From the NCBI GenBank assembly GCA_036937835.1, contig CM072875.1, positions 16,585,501 through 16,649,500 on the forward strand: a stretch of 64,000 nucleotides of DNA. Reading direction: 5' to 3'. Under the pieces are notes generated by a model. It saw only the letters and a list, made by a program, of their open reading frames with translations. It ran no database searches and was not told where the DNA came from. Position 1 is the first letter of the stretch. Each line of letters starts with the position of its first letter. The DNA comes from Pampus argenteus (Eukaryota; Chordata; Actinopteri; Scombriformes; Stromateidae). The position numbers were made by a program, and so were the translations under genes. Positions 10,722 to 23,254 of this stretch are shown here, one piece after another.

Positions 10722-13700
10722 TTCTTTCTTTTTTTTCCTGTCTGCTTCATGATTCATGAGTGCTCAGTATTCATTGCAGCCAAGGTAATGTTGTTAAACC
10801 AAAAGTCACTTCAATTGACAGACAAAACAAAACACAACAAAACGGGAATGTTTCATCCAGGCTTTTCAAAAGGTTTGTAATCATCCTTGGATGTGATTTT
10901 CACTTTCATGTCGTTAGTTTACAAAAAAAGAAAAAAAAAAGCTGAATGCCACAGTGCAAAATGATGGCATGTCCTTGGTGTTGCTTGACAACCAGAGATG
11001 TGTTTGTACTAATTGAATAGCTATTTTTCTTTTATGGCTCACTCAGCCAAAGGCATAAAGGTCTGACTACAAAAATCCTGCATTTATTGCATTTATATAT
11101 ACAGGTGAATTATTAATTTCCATCATAAGGATAAAATATGTGGAATATTCACCTTAGTAAATACATTTAAATTTCTAAGAAGATAATTTCTGTATTTAAA
11201 AAAAGGTTTATTCTGTGTATTAGAATATTAAATAAATCTTTCTCTTCAGTACTGGCGTCTCCAAACAATATAACTTCCATGTCAGTGTATGTTATCATCA
11301 GTCCTGATCCGTTCCCACTCAGGCCTGAGGAGTCGCTCAGTTTGGGAAGCACTCTCTGACCTTTTTCGATGTAACATGCAGGTAGAGCTGTGTGAGTGCC
11401 AGTGTCAGTTTGTCTGCAATTAGAGTCACTCATTACTCATTAAAATGGTTCCTTATGGTTGCAGTCTTGATCTGTTACTAATTTCCTTTTATAAACGAGG
11501 TTGCCAGGGTGATGTGAAAACTAGCTAAATCTACTGACAAAGTCATCAGGTTCACAACAGTGGCCTCGCAGCTTCACAACAATCATAACGTTTTGTTACA
11601 CTGGTAAGAGCTTTAATAAACTGATGTCCAACGCAAAGGAAAGTATTTTAATGAGCACACTAAATTTCCTAAATGACATATTTTCCTTAACTTTTCATCC
11701 AGCCCTTCAGCCCATCTTCAGGTCAAAGTTACGCTCATTTCTTTTGTTTAGTACTTTTGTACAAATACCAGCGGTCTTGTGTGTTAAGTGCAAATCAGCA
11801 AATGCTAGCATGCTAACATTTAACGTTAATAGAGAAGAACTTGTGTGCAGCACATCCCAAGTCAAGCTTTTTATGAACTTGAATATGTTTATGTACTGAG
11901 AAATCAGCTTAATGCAAGATAGGTCAAAGGCATAACTAAGAGAGAGAGATAACTAGATAGTGAAAGGATTCATATACTATAGAGTGCTGCTATTATCAGC
12001 AATCTGACCTCCACCTATAAATGTCTTTCTATTTTTAAGTTTAGCCCACTCACAGTCTTGGCAATGATCTGAAGCAAAGGCTATGAGATATCACATATCG
12101 CATCACACCAGTCTGCTGCGACACCAACACACGGCTGCATCATTCAGCGATGAGCATTGGCTGGATGGCCCAGAATATTCTCAGAGAGATCAAAACAAAT
12201 TAAACAGCAGATTTGTATTAAATATCAGTGTATTTATCTGCAATTATCGAGGTGTTGCCTGCTAATTACAATCCTAAAATAATCCCATCTCTCACATTGA
12301 TTTGTTTGGTCTGTATGTTGTGCAATATTGCAGTGTTGTGTTATTTCATGTTGTACACAGTCACCGTCTAAAAAAAAATATAAGTACAATATACAGTACA
12401 AGACCTCCTGGTCTATTATTCTTCTGCCCTCTTTCTGACTGCAGAGATGTGAAATATTCGGCAAACGCACAACAACCAGCAGTTGTGACACCTGAAAAGA
12501 CTTGCGAATATCATACACTGTCCTGACATTAATACCAAAATGGTTTAAACAGCATTTATCGCTCATAGGTGTTGCCGAGTGTGGTGTGAATGCTTTCTGT
12601 GCATCTTTGAGTGAACGAGTGAAGAAAAGGGTGTGTGTAGTTCGAACTCCCAGGAGGAATCTCACCTCTCCTGCTTGCAAACTTCCAAACCCTGCTCACA
12701 TGGATTTGTTTCCATGGCGTTCAATTGCCCCATGTGGGTATGTTTCCATGGTTTTTTGATTTTTTCCTGTGTGAGTTTGCCCCCATGGATCTCCACTAGT
12801 GTATTTTAACTTGTCTTCACTGTGTTTAGTAGTATCACATTGATTCCTAAGAAGTCGAGCATGAATAGCGGTTGCAGTGGGGACAGTTTAGTTGGTAGGT
12901 GGGCAAATGTACTTCTTTCTGTAAAATGTGGTTAAATATAAATACATTTCCATTTTTATTTCATTGTTATCAAATGTCTACTGGTATCAGGAGAGGCAAC
13001 ACTGCACAGTTTGCATTAAACATTGCAAGAACAGTATTATGTAAATGAAAACTTCTCAAACCATAATTCGAAGAAAATACAGTGTCTTTAATCAAATGCT
13101 TGCATATAAATACTTCTGTTTCCATCAAGATAAAATGAAAAGGTCATGAACATAGTGAAATAAAGTTATATTTACTCTGATTACCAGGCTAAATAGAAAG
13201 AGAAAAATAGAACTGAGTACACTTTATTTTTAAAGTTTATAAAGATGTCTTTGATTGGGAACAGGGCAGACTAAAAACTCCTGCTCAGTAAAATTAGTGA
13301 ACAACCAACTAAAGTTTAAAGCTGCTAAAATAAGTAGTTTTATATTAACAGATTCAATGTGAGAGGGGTCACTTATAGGGATGAACCAACAGATGAACCA
13401 ATGTGTTTACTATACCAAGTATGTCCGCACATATTCTCATGTACATGTTCTGGTTATGGAATATGTTTTTTGTACACATGCATCGTTTACACATCTGGCC
13501 CAACAACAGCGATATTGCTATTATAAAACAACTTGATGTCAGAACATAAGTAACACCCTTTGTTGTGAATTATTTAAAGATTATACAAAAGGCTTCCAAG
13601 GCAGATTTCAAATTCAAAGTGTATCCGGAGGATGTGTTTTTATCTCCGGCATCCTGCGGTTGGAAGGCTTGAAGGCAAACTCTAAAATGAACTGTGAAAG

Positions 13701-14452
13701 TAAGTCCTACTGCGTATCACCATATGCATGCTTCTGTGTTCACATATGTGAACTGTGAACCTGTGCTGTGGTTGAAACCTCTGCCTTTGGTCCCAGATTG
13801 GTTCATGTTTCACTCATGTTTTATTAATGTGGTGTTCTGTTTTAAGTCTGCAGAGCACACTACACACTCCCTCAACAAACCATAGTTTACATAGTGGACA
13901 TATAATAAAATGCTTTTCTAATCAAAACAACAGCTTATTGTTTAGTTGCTTATTAAGTTACATCCATCCTGGTTGAGTCAGACCCACTGAAAGGGATGTT
14001 ATTGACACCATGGTTGTTTTTAAAATGGAGATAAGACGTCATGATGGATGAAATCTCCACAGACAATCTGAAAATCACAATCAGTGATGAATCAGGGAGG
14101 TGGAGGCAGATTGACGGATGACATAAGTGCTATTTAAAGATCAGGGTCCAACAACCAATTTCATTTATAGGGCACAAGAAGAAAATCCATTGGACAAACA
14201 TGGTGTTTGTGGATAAGATGGGCTTTAAGAGCGTGCGGGAAAACGGGAATGCCTGGAAATTGAATTCAGTTGAACAGAGAGAGTGTGTGAGAGAAAGCGA
14301 TAGCAGAGATTTATCTGCAGAAGTAAATGTGAAATGATACATCTCCCACATTGAACTTTTCCCTAAAGCTTCATTAGTATCACAGTAGCTGACAAATGTC
14401 TCAGGTTTTTCTGTGGTTTGATTCAGAGAAGAATCAGCAGGCTTCCCCACAC

Positions 14453-14453
<1 letters not shown>
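10717..14453. other. Unique non-coding DNA
   Basis: No gene recognised. The longest open frame (12234-12680, minus, 148 codons) has no family resemblance and no clear exon boundaries. Near 11800 the words AAATGCTAGCATGCTAACAT suggest a short TTAGCATGC-type low-complexity remnant. Three CCATGG palindromes fall within 77 bp at 12712-12788. Confidence 0.5.

Positions 14454-14483
<30 letters not shown>
14454..14483. repeat. Poly-T tract (30 bp)
   Basis: Thirty consecutive T residues. This could be the tail of a minus-strand retrocopy, but nothing recognisable lies to its right before the MITE at 14662. Confidence 0.95.
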
Positions 14484-14487
<4 letters not shown>

Positions 14488-14661
14488 CTTTGTCACCTTT
14501 TGTGAAAGTTCAATAGCGGTTAAATAGCATAGCAGCTTGTTATAATGTATATACGGTGCTCTCCTCACTGAAGATGTTACAGTAGAAGCCAGTAAGAGAT
14601 GCTTTACATGGTTTTTCCATCAGTATGTTGCCAAAAGTTATTGTCCGTCTCCCTAATGTGG

Positions 14662-14770
14662 TAGAGCTGAAACAATTAGTCATTATCGACCATAAATTGA
14701 ATATCACTTTGGTTTTTTAGAGCAATAATCTGCTGGTTGTCAGTAACTATAATTGACTTTATTAAATCAA
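14662..14770. mobile_element. Degraded hAT-type MITE fragment (copy 2)
   Basis: It begins TAGAGCTGAAACAATTAGTC, the end of the same MITE group as copies 1, 3 and 4 in the reverse orientation. It continues with TAAATTGAATATCACTTTGG, which matches the internal ATTGAATATCTTTGGGTTTT region I know for the family. Most of the interior is deleted and the far terminus is not clear. A CAACCCTAG near 14806-14813 could be its remnant. Confidence 0.55.
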
Positions 14771-14861
14771 ATTCCACTGAAACCACATGTTGTGTGTTTG
14801 GATTCAACCCTAGTGGGTAATTCATCATCTGACAATGTCTATTCTGGTGTGTGGCTGCAAC

Positions 14862-15110
14862 ATCCAGCTCCTGTGTTACAGTAAGCTGAGCCAGGGTGTG
14901 ACAGCAGAGTGACAGAAAGCGCTAATTGGTCCAGCTGATGTGTCAGCGCGGTGCTAGGCTCAGCCGAGAAGAGGCGACTAGGTAGCAGCTTCTGCCAGGC
15001 TCTTACACCTGCACTGCTGGACCAATAGGAACCACCATACCACAAGTCAAATTCGGTCCAGGCGGTTGTGTTCGAGATCTTCTCAGGATGACCAGATAAA
15101 CGTATATCAG
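14862..15110. promoter_or_regulatory. GC-richer patch with paired CCAAT boxes
   Basis: This segment is clearly richer in G, C and CpG than its surroundings. It contains a perfect 11-bp inverted repeat, ATTGGTCCAGC (14925-14935) and GCTGGACCAAT (15016-15026). Each arm holds a CCAAT pentamer, the core bound by NF-Y, on opposite strands about 80 bp apart. Promoters and some enhancers carry such pairs. No TATA box, start codon or recognised downstream gene was found. A minus-strand open frame (14839-15198) crosses the patch but resembles no known protein. Confidence 0.25.
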
Positions 15111-15599
15111 GGCAGTTGGGCGGGGGGGAAAGGAAATTTAGGGAAATTGTGAAAAAAATAGCTGCTGATGGCATACAAAAATGTAAAATTCCTCTCATGG
15201 GTCCTGAGTTCAGACATGTTCTTGTTTTCAGAAAGTTTGCTTGTTTTTTCAGAAAGGTCTTGCTTCATATTCTGCGTGTGTGTGTATCTACGTGCTGGAG
15301 CTGTGGGACAGAGACAATATTTATAGTCATGTCAAAAAACAGATCAATGATCTGAAAATGAGAAACGTTAATGTACTGTTGATAGGAAACATCGATTGAC
15401 AAACGTATAAGTATATGGCAGTTTATTTAAGAACAGACAGCTCCTTAAAAAAAAAACAACAGGATCTATGCGGGTTGTTTATACAAGTGCCAAACAAAAC
15501 AACATATATTTATGTTGACGTGACAGAAACCCTCTACTGGCTGTAGTTATGATGGGAGCAAAAGGAAGAAATAACGTGTCACAGTCTGCACAGGGAGGA

Positions 15600-15790
15600 A
15601 GTCGGGGTGGATAGATGGATCAACAAAACATCCGACTTGAACACAAGAGATCGCTGCTCATTTCACAGGTATTTATTTAAAAACTATGACCATAACCTAA
15701 CCCTATCACCTAACCTTAGCATTTAGTCTCTTAACCGTTGTTGTCAGACTGATGTTTCAGTAACCTTAACAAACCATTTATTTGTGCATG
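15600..15790. repeat. Possible degraded interspersed repeat (CCATAACCTAACCC)
   Basis: The block contains CCATAACCTAACCCTATC, ACCTAACCTTAGC, TCAGACTGATGTTTCAGTAA and CCTTAACAAACC. Blocks of CCTAACC-like words embedded in repeats are frequent in fish genomes. I cannot define its ends or class, and it is not a telomeric array. Confidence 0.3.
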
Positions 15791-17654
15791 ATCTTGTGCT
15801 CACATGGTTACCACCTTCACAAATAAACACAAACTAGGACTATGGACACGCAGAAAACCAAATGGTGAGTGTTATAGGTAGTATTATTATATAAGTAATA
15901 ATAATCAGTAACAATAATAAATAATACAATAAAGAAGCGAGACATTGTGGATATAAGGCCAGTCTTGGTGTTTTATTGTACTATGTTTAAAGCCCCACAC
16001 GAATCAGCTTGGCAATGTATATTAAAAAAAATTGAATTGAAACAGGCATTTTGACTTTATTTAAGTCATGATTCATATTTCCTGATATGAAACAAAATTG
16101 TGTCTTGCTGTTTTCTGTTATTCAGCAGCAGCTGGGACTTGAGCCTGGCTCAAAGACGGCTTTAGCTTTTTCAGCCAGTCAGGATTTGAACAGACAGAGA
16201 CCATTTTACAGTGTCTCAACTCTAAAACCTTAAATCACACTATAAAAAAAACTTTTTAGGTTCTGCTAAATTCTTATTTTCTGTTCACACACACTATATA
16301 TATATATATATGAGAATCAATATTTCCATAAAGAAGACAAAACCATCGTTGCAGCATTTCGTACCTTCCCCGTTATGCATTTTTTGGACAAACATTCAAA
16401 TAGATGACACTTCAATTTTCTTCCTGATCTCTTTCCCACCGTATCGCCTTTATCTTCCGTTCTCTGCTCGCCACCTCCACCAGACATGTTTATTTATAAC
16501 AACGCCTCTTTCGCAAACAAGCTATTGGCGAGTTGAACACTGAGTAGTTGAGAAGCAAGTTCAGAGAAATCAGGCATAGCAAAGCCTTAAAAGCACAGTT
16601 TGTGTTAACTCTTTAGATCCCACCCAACCACTGCAAGGCTCGGGTAATAAAGCATTTGCCCAGCTGAGGCCTCTGGGGAAGGGCTGCTGCCTGTGTGACT
16701 CATCCTCCGAGGCTGATCTCTTCCTGTTTTTTTCCATTAATAACCATCTCAGCCTATCTGAGCTCTAGTATCTAATATCTTCACACCCTCTACTTGGTTC
16801 AGAAAAAAAAATGCATCCATCCTAAATGCTACAACCCTGAGCAATGAGAAAGAAGCCATCCTCTCCGTACAGGTTTATGCAAATTTCACTTTCCGCTCAA
16901 GTTGTGAAAAAAGACAGCTGCTGCATCAATATCAGAATTAGTTTATTTATATTTATGTCAATAACCACAATAAACCACTTAGGAATGATTAAGTTAATTG
17001 TCAACAGTATTTAAAACCTGCACTGATAGCACATACTGTACAGTAAAGGATACTGCTGGACAAAAGATGCATGGTAAAAATCATCAAATAAAAATCACTA
17101 CAGAAGTGTTGCAACTTTATACTTGCCTAAAATATGAGTCATAAGATAAAATATGATGGAAATATGATTTATAAAGTACATTCTGTTCTGTGAAAAACCA
17201 GCAGAGAGAAGTCCACATATTTATACAGTAAAGTGTAAACAAAAACCCTCATTCAACATGTGATTTCTTCTTCTTTTTTTTTTGTATATCGTCTTGCTGC
17301 CAATTTAAAACTGGAAAGAAAGGAGGATTCCCACATTCAGTGATGATGCATATCAGTCTCTATTTCTGTCTCTGTGTGGGCAAAATTGTTGTTTCCTTGT
17401 GTGGGCAAATTTGTCGGTGCTTTGATGAAATATTACCAGAGTTACAGTCAATCCCATCGGACCCACTAATATAATCTCTAGATGTTTAATTATACTGAAT
17501 GTAGGAAGTGCACAAAGAGGAATGAGAGGTTTGGTATTAAAAACCTGCCGGAGATGTTGACGCATTCTTAAATGACATTACTACTCTCAAAAGGAAAATC
17601 TTGTGGCCTCAATTTACAGCTTAAAATAATGGCTGCCAGTGCAAACTATAACAA
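15791..17654. other. Unique non-coding DNA, with (TA)n at 16295-16311
   Basis: No gene is recognised. A 17-bp (TA)n lies at 16295-16311. The stretch 16610-16770 is GC-richer and non-repetitive, without a supported reading frame. Confidence 0.5.
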
Positions 17655-17885
17655 GGTTAGGACTATATAAAGGTGAGATCAGGGTACCAAGCGAAAAGTA
17701 AAGGGATCGTCAAAGCTGTTACCATTCATCCCGAGCCAGGCATGGATATGTATAGCAAATTTCATTTCAATCCATCCGATACTTGTTGAGACATTTCACT
17801 CAAAACTTTAAATGTAAACCTTATGATGGCACAAGCAGAAAAGTCAACAAAATGTATCCTCTGGGAACCATGAACGTCATGGCAA
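17655..17885. repeat. Degraded fish interspersed repeat (ATTTCAATCCATCC type)
   Basis: The segment contains AGGGATCGTCAAAGCTGTTA, TTCATCCCGAG, GCAAATTTCATTTCAATCCA and TACTTGTTGAGACATTTCA. A second, related half-copy follows: GTATCCTCTGGGAACCATGA, then ACGTCATGGCAATCCATT. I know this word order (GGGATCACCAAAG, CTCTGGGGACCATGAATGT, TTTCATGGCAATCCATCCAA, GTTGTTGAGATATTTCA) as a widespread percomorph repeat. Here two decayed modules lie in tandem. No transposase or terminal repeats are visible. Confidence 0.5.
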
Positions 17886-19681
17886 TCCATTAAACAGTCA
17901 CTTTTCTTTCACACACATACTAAGATGAATGATATTCTTGTCTCAGCATGTCACTTTGGTACTGTCATCCACTGAATACTAATACAAAAGCATATTCCTC
18001 TGTTTTCAAACGACTGTTTTCAAAAGAGCTACCCATGCTGAGAGGGAAAAGATGCCCAAAAGAGCACAGTTGCAATTTATTTCCTTGAGGCGTCCTTGAA
18101 TTTAAGCATTGCATGATAAATAGTTTTCTTTAATTTAGGAGATAAAAAATTAAGTGCCAGTGAGATCATTAGTCTCACTACTTTGGTGATTAATTCTAGC
18201 AAGTTGCAACATAACTAAAAAGGACTGAAAGGTTCAGTTCACAAAACCTCCCAATTGTCACCAATGTGCTTAGAGCAGTTACTTGCAAAAAGACATTTTC
18301 ATATTACCATCTTAAATTGTTGCTTCTTTCAAATTTTTTTCCAGAAAAAAACAGTAATGTAGAGAAGATAATTCTTCATGAGTTTGTTGGAAAAAAATTG
18401 AAAATACTGATTAAAATTAGAAGCATTAGCTTTGGGCTCATTTAATGAGTGTCTGACTGGTGGATTACATTTATTATTAATATATAATATGATAATCCCT
18501 TCTCATGTCACCTTTCTGTAGGTTTAATGTCTCTACATGCAATGCTCAAGATATACCCGTGCCTCATTAAAAACAGAGAATACCTGCAGCTGTTGTTTTT
18601 CTCAATTTTGGTGGCACTGTGGGTCAACATATAGAAACAACAGACGTCAGGCAATTGCTGTTTTTCATTTGCTAATATGCATAGAATTTTTTTTAAGACC
18701 TTGAGAATCAAAATGTGCAGGTGGTTCCCAGGCATAAAAGGTTAATAAAGCACTGATCGGGTGAGGGAAGTGTATCTCCCTTTACACCCATAATGGAGTG
18801 TGTTTACGCTGTCACTCAGCTCCTGCAGTGCTTCTAGTGTAACTTCAGGGTACGGATTAAAAGATTCTTGAGCTCTCTGTCAGGGAAACCCAGCAGGACA
18901 GATAAAATCCACTTCCAGTAAAGCGGTAGCTCCAGTAACTCAGCGACAATACAGTACAGACCTCATGAGGCTGTGGGCTCAAAGAGAAAACCTATAAAAA
19001 ACTATTTCAGTTCCTTCCTCCACTTGCCTGATTTGTTGCAATGGTGTGACTAATAATATTACCAACTTTAGGTTTTCTCCAAATCCCAATGGAGTCAACA
19101 AGAACAAGAACTCCCTCAGATTAACAGGAAGTGAAAATGCACTTTGCAAATGTAAAGTCTGATCAGATCCCTTTAAATTCTCTAATATTTCTGTCGATAC
19201 TGACGCGGTGAGAGAGCCGACATTGCTTCTAATTGCTATAGATTCTTCAGCGATGGCAGCCTTGTACATATAATTTCTATAGGCATGTCTAAATTGTTCT
19301 CCATTGAATGTGCTGTTGCTGATTAAAGCGGTCTCTTGTGTGGCTCAGGTTTCGCACCTCCAAGGATGAACGCCGATTTTCTTTGGAGTTCATATACAGC
19401 TCATTTCAACTTTTAATCTAATTTATTAGCATTAATTCAAAAGTCAATAAGTTTCGAAGGTAGTTGCACATTACTCTCCATTATCTCACCTGGCTGATAG
19501 ACACAGGGAAATATAGTGTTTGTCACTCTAATATCATTCTCACTACCTTGAGGGATCACAATTATGGGGTTGAAGTGTCAGGAAGAATAACAGAGAAGAT
19601 GCATCAAACAGACGTGAAAATCAGCATTAGTGAGGAGCACACCATTGGTCTCACAAATGAATCCTGTTCGCCTCTCAAAGA
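17886..19681. other. Unique non-coding DNA, possibly partly conserved
   Basis: No gene or named repeat is recognised. The stretch 18970-19680 is long, non-repetitive and of mixed composition, with moderate open frames on both strands. That is compatible with conserved non-coding sequence but not evidence for it. Confidence 0.4.
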
Positions 19682-19875
19682 TTAGTTTAATAGACACGTG
19701 TGTGTGTGTGCGCGTGTGGATGTGTGCAGAAGCGTGGGTGGGTGTTTGCCATGGATGGACTTGCAGCTGTCGTGGTGTTTTCTCTTTGATGGTGGATAGT
19801 AAATGAGCTGCAGCAGAAAGTCGGCGCAGCAGGTCGCCGGCACGGAGATCGTCCAGCAGAGGCTACGGCCTTGAC
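19682..19875 (-). other. Candidate 3'-terminal exon (unproven)
   Basis: On the minus strand a T-rich tract (about 19910-19878) ends in TTCTCTTGTCCAG, a good 3' splice site. It is followed by 194 nt open in one frame to a TAA at 19684-19682. The frame would enter in phase 1 and begins QGRSLCWTISVPATC. It then has the stretch DFLLQLIYYPPSKRKHH. The last residues come from a (CA)n-like tract (HTHT). The first 130 nt are GC-richer than the flanks. An AATAAA on the minus strand (19427-19422) lies about 255 nt past the stop. I recognise no protein family, and no upstream exon is identified. It may be a chance combination or a conserved non-coding block. Confidence 0.25.
19698..19710. repeat. Short (GT)n tract
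   Basis: A GT dinucleotide run continuing into a CGCGTGTGGATGTGTG low-complexity stretch. Confidence 0.7.
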
Positions 19876-19933
19876 CTGGACAAGAGAATAAATTCAGAAA
19901 AAAAATAAAAATAATGTCACACTTAATAAACAC

Positions 19934-22211
19934 ACAATAAAAGTTGATAGAAAATATATTGATAGCGAGAAATACTGTAGCTTTCTGTTCATGAGGACGC
20001 TTGCATGCTTATTACAGAATAAATTAAAGCTTCTTATTGGTTCAGAAACTCATAATTTCTTAATTTGCATTAAGACTATCTATATAGAAGTTTACTTGCA
20101 TCTTTTTTTTTTGATTTCTGTATATTAGGAAAGCAGAAAGAATACACAATCTTTATCATTACGATTCCTCTATGACTGTGTCTGTCTAAAAACAGGAATG
20201 ATTGCAGACAAAAATAGATCTACTAACAGTGATGTTCTCCTCTCCGCTCCCCCTGAATCCTCATTATCCAATACATACACATCTGTAGCTCAGGGGATCC
20301 AGACTTTCTTGGTTACCTCAGGAGTCGTTTGTAGTTGGTAAATCTCTGATGCAAAAACATAAAATCTGCATTTCACATGGAGACGGTTGCATCGTTTGAC
20401 ACAAATCCAAGTGAAATTCTTTGATATCCATGAGAGATGACTTGCAGATAAAGATGGGGATTCTGGCAAACCTTTTGAGGAAATCTTTTGCATTTTGCAG
20501 CCCTCCACCCCTCGGTAGAAAATTGCAATGCCTCACTCGAGCTGTATCAATTTGCATACATATCAGTGTTTTCTGGTACAATTGTAAAAATCGATGCCTT
20601 TCCATCCTCCTTTGCTGATTTGACAGGTGTTTTCATCCTTTCTTGCAACACAAACATTTCATTTTTTTCACAGACCAGTATTATAAAAGATGCCTAAATG
20701 ACTCATAAATATCTCAACCATCTGCCAATGTGTTGTCATATGTGCTTTCCTTATTGCTGTTTGAAATGATATTCAAATGATATAGGCTAACTATAGAAAC
20801 TCAGCACAGTAGGTCATAGCAACACATATGTTTCTGCCAATAAGATGTAGCTGCAGGGTTTAGTACAGATACACATTAAAATAACTTTCTAATTAGGCAA
20901 CATGAACTTCTCAGGCTACAGATTTGGTTAACAACTCGATTTAGCGTCTGATTGAGAAAAACACCATGGCTCTTGGAACCTGTGTAAAAATGTACTGACA
21001 AGACTAGTCATTATTTCAAAGTGCAAACATTTGGAGCATTGCTTGACCCCTGCCAACGCATAGGGGCAGGCAAACTATTAACATGTTACCTAAATCTGAT
21101 ATATCAAACTTAGATTAATTCTGTACTCTTACATATACAATTAAAAACAAGTTGCACTGCGCATGCTTGTCGCTCTACCCCCACGTGCTGCAGTAAAGCA
21201 CAGCAGAAACGCTATAAATAGATCTTCTACTGCATGTCTTCTTCCTCCTATACACCTTTTACACCAAAGGATTAGTGTCAGGAAAAAAGTCAATTATGTG
21301 ACAGTTTTACTGGCAAGAAGACACACGGGTGTGAGATGGTGTGTATGTGTGTGTGTGCGCGACTAGTTGAGGAAAAGCAGAACAAATGAAAAGTTAACTC
21401 AAAGAAAACATTTATGAAAGCAAAGTTTCACACAAGGAATGAAAACATGGGAGACGAAAAAACCCAGAGTAATGAGCCGCTATTTGCTTGTGGAGCACCT
21501 CAGTGCTCCCTTGTCTGAAGATATTGGTTATGTCCACTATTATATTATATAATATTACATAATCTCAACTCAGAGAAGAAATGGCATTAGATGATAGGAT
21601 TGATTCAGTTACCGCCCTTCTCTTTTACTAAAAATGAGAAAGGCATAAACTCAATTTCAGCCGCAATAGAATTGTTTTTATATTATTACCACAGACAAAT
21701 GCCCAGTATCAAGCTGGGGGAGAATGTCGGCCAAAACTGAAGGAAAATCTAATTATGGTGGAGTGATTGACCATTCAAAATAATGCTACTCTTGGTATGG
21801 CAAATCTTGAAGGCTAAATGCGCGGATATGACAGGAGATCTATAATACATCTTGCATCTGCGTAATGAAAATGTGATATTGGAGACATAAAGCACATGTA
21901 ATTGTCAGCTCTGTTTAATGAAATCATAGGAAACGTTGCTACTGGAACAAAGACATAACACGGCTAATAGGAAACCACCATTTTTACAATGCAATATTTG
22001 GCTCAGGGTATCTTGGAAATTTCATTACTTTCACACCTGCTCACCACTGGAACTTGCCACACATTGACATTCATTAGGAGCGAATGCTGCAGGAATTAGT
22101 TAGCAGCTGACAAGACACAAACTGCACTCGTAGTGAACATTTTACATTTGAACAAAATTACTAATTTTGAAGTTATATGATATACTTAAGCTGCCATTTA
22201 AGTTGTAAGAT

Positions 22212-22212
<1 letters not shown>
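19934..22212. other. Unique non-coding DNA
   Basis: No gene or named transposon is seen. A short GT/GC-rich run lies at 21341-21360. The stretch 21800-22140 is long, unique and has several TAAT/ATTA words. On its minus strand TTCCTGCAG is followed 42 nt later by GTGAGCAGG near 22045, a weak microexon-like arrangement that I do not call. Confidence 0.4.
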
Positions 22213-22243
<31 letters not shown>

Positions 22244-22244
22244 T
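22213..22244. repeat. (TA)n followed by poly-T
   Basis: An uninterrupted TA run to 22235, followed by a T-run to 22244. Confidence 0.9.
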
Positions 22245-22989
22245 CTCCTCCTGTGTAACAAAAATAAATCCATATAGATGAAGTAGAGTCGAATTTCTTC
22301 ACCACAGGATGACTAAATGTAGAAGATACATTTGAGTTGATTAAAATAATTTCTAAACATTTCATTACTTTAGTTGTAGTATCAAATATCATATCAATAC
22401 CAGATATTATTAAATATTAATACCACTACTACTGTAAAGTCAATTGAATGATCAACAATCAGTCATAATCCTTAGGTTCTAAAGATAATAAGCCCTAGTT
22501 GTTATTCTTTCTATACCTAGAAAAAAAAAAATCCACAGCTGCTTGTTAGTGTAGCTTGTCAGGACTAAGTAGGCTGCAGAGGGGAAAATGGACAGAATAC
22601 GAAGCTGCACTAATGAGCTTCATTATCAGTCAATGATTTTAAGAGGCTTTGTGAAGAGATCCTCAAGGGAAATGAATTAGCAAATTTTAGATTAGAACAC
22701 ACCAGTGATTCGTATCAAATAGCCTTCGATGCATCAGATTATTGAGTATCACAAGAAACCGTAAAATGGGGAGAGAAAGAGTGCGATGATCTAGGATATC
22801 GTACTAACAACGTGGTTAATTGTTTTGGTTTGTTTTGTTTTCTGAACCAATGAGACAAAAAAGCAAAAGGAAATTTTTGATACAGAAAAAAAACTTTTTT
22901 ATAAAGTGGCTGTGATGATCTGTGAGTCATACTCCTGTCCCTGCACTCTTCTCTACTCTACTGTCTTCCTCTTTGTCTTTCCCTTCCAG

Positions 22990-23027
22990 ACACCCTCTTC
23001 CTCCTCCAGTTCTCGCCACAGCAGCAG
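22990..23027 (+). other. Candidate 38-nt exon with long polypyrimidine tract (unproven)
   Basis: About 50 nt of pyrimidine-rich sequence (22935-22987) ends in TTTCCCTTCCAG and is followed by 38 nt ending CAGCAG, then GTAGGAAG, a usable 5' splice site. All three frames are open. One reads TPSSSSSSRHSS, a low-complexity serine stretch of the kind found in linker regions. The acceptor is among the strongest in the window. A 38-nt exon would shift the frame, so inclusion would have to be constitutive or regulatory. No neighbouring exon was identified. Confidence 0.25.
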
Positions 23028-23254
23028 GTAGGAAGCGTCGGATCCTTGCTGCATTAGCGGAGCTTTCTGATCTAATTGTTCTGTAATGCAGGGATTTTAC
23101 TCACGATGACTCATAACTCGGAGAAGGGGGGGAAAAAAAGTGTAGATGTCATCAAAAATTTTAAAGAGTACAGAATAACAAGCTACAAACTCGAAGCAAA
23201 TTAAAATCTCCTCCTACATAGCTGTCTCTTCAAACTAATATTCCTACCCTCAGT

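Noticed and set aside
12234..12680. 148-codon minus-strand open frame
   Set aside because: No family resemblance, no convincing exon boundaries, and the sequence composition looks like ordinary intergenic DNA.
15684..15740. Telomere-like CCTAACCC words
   Set aside because: The unit is irregular and brief. It is better explained as part of a degraded interspersed repeat.
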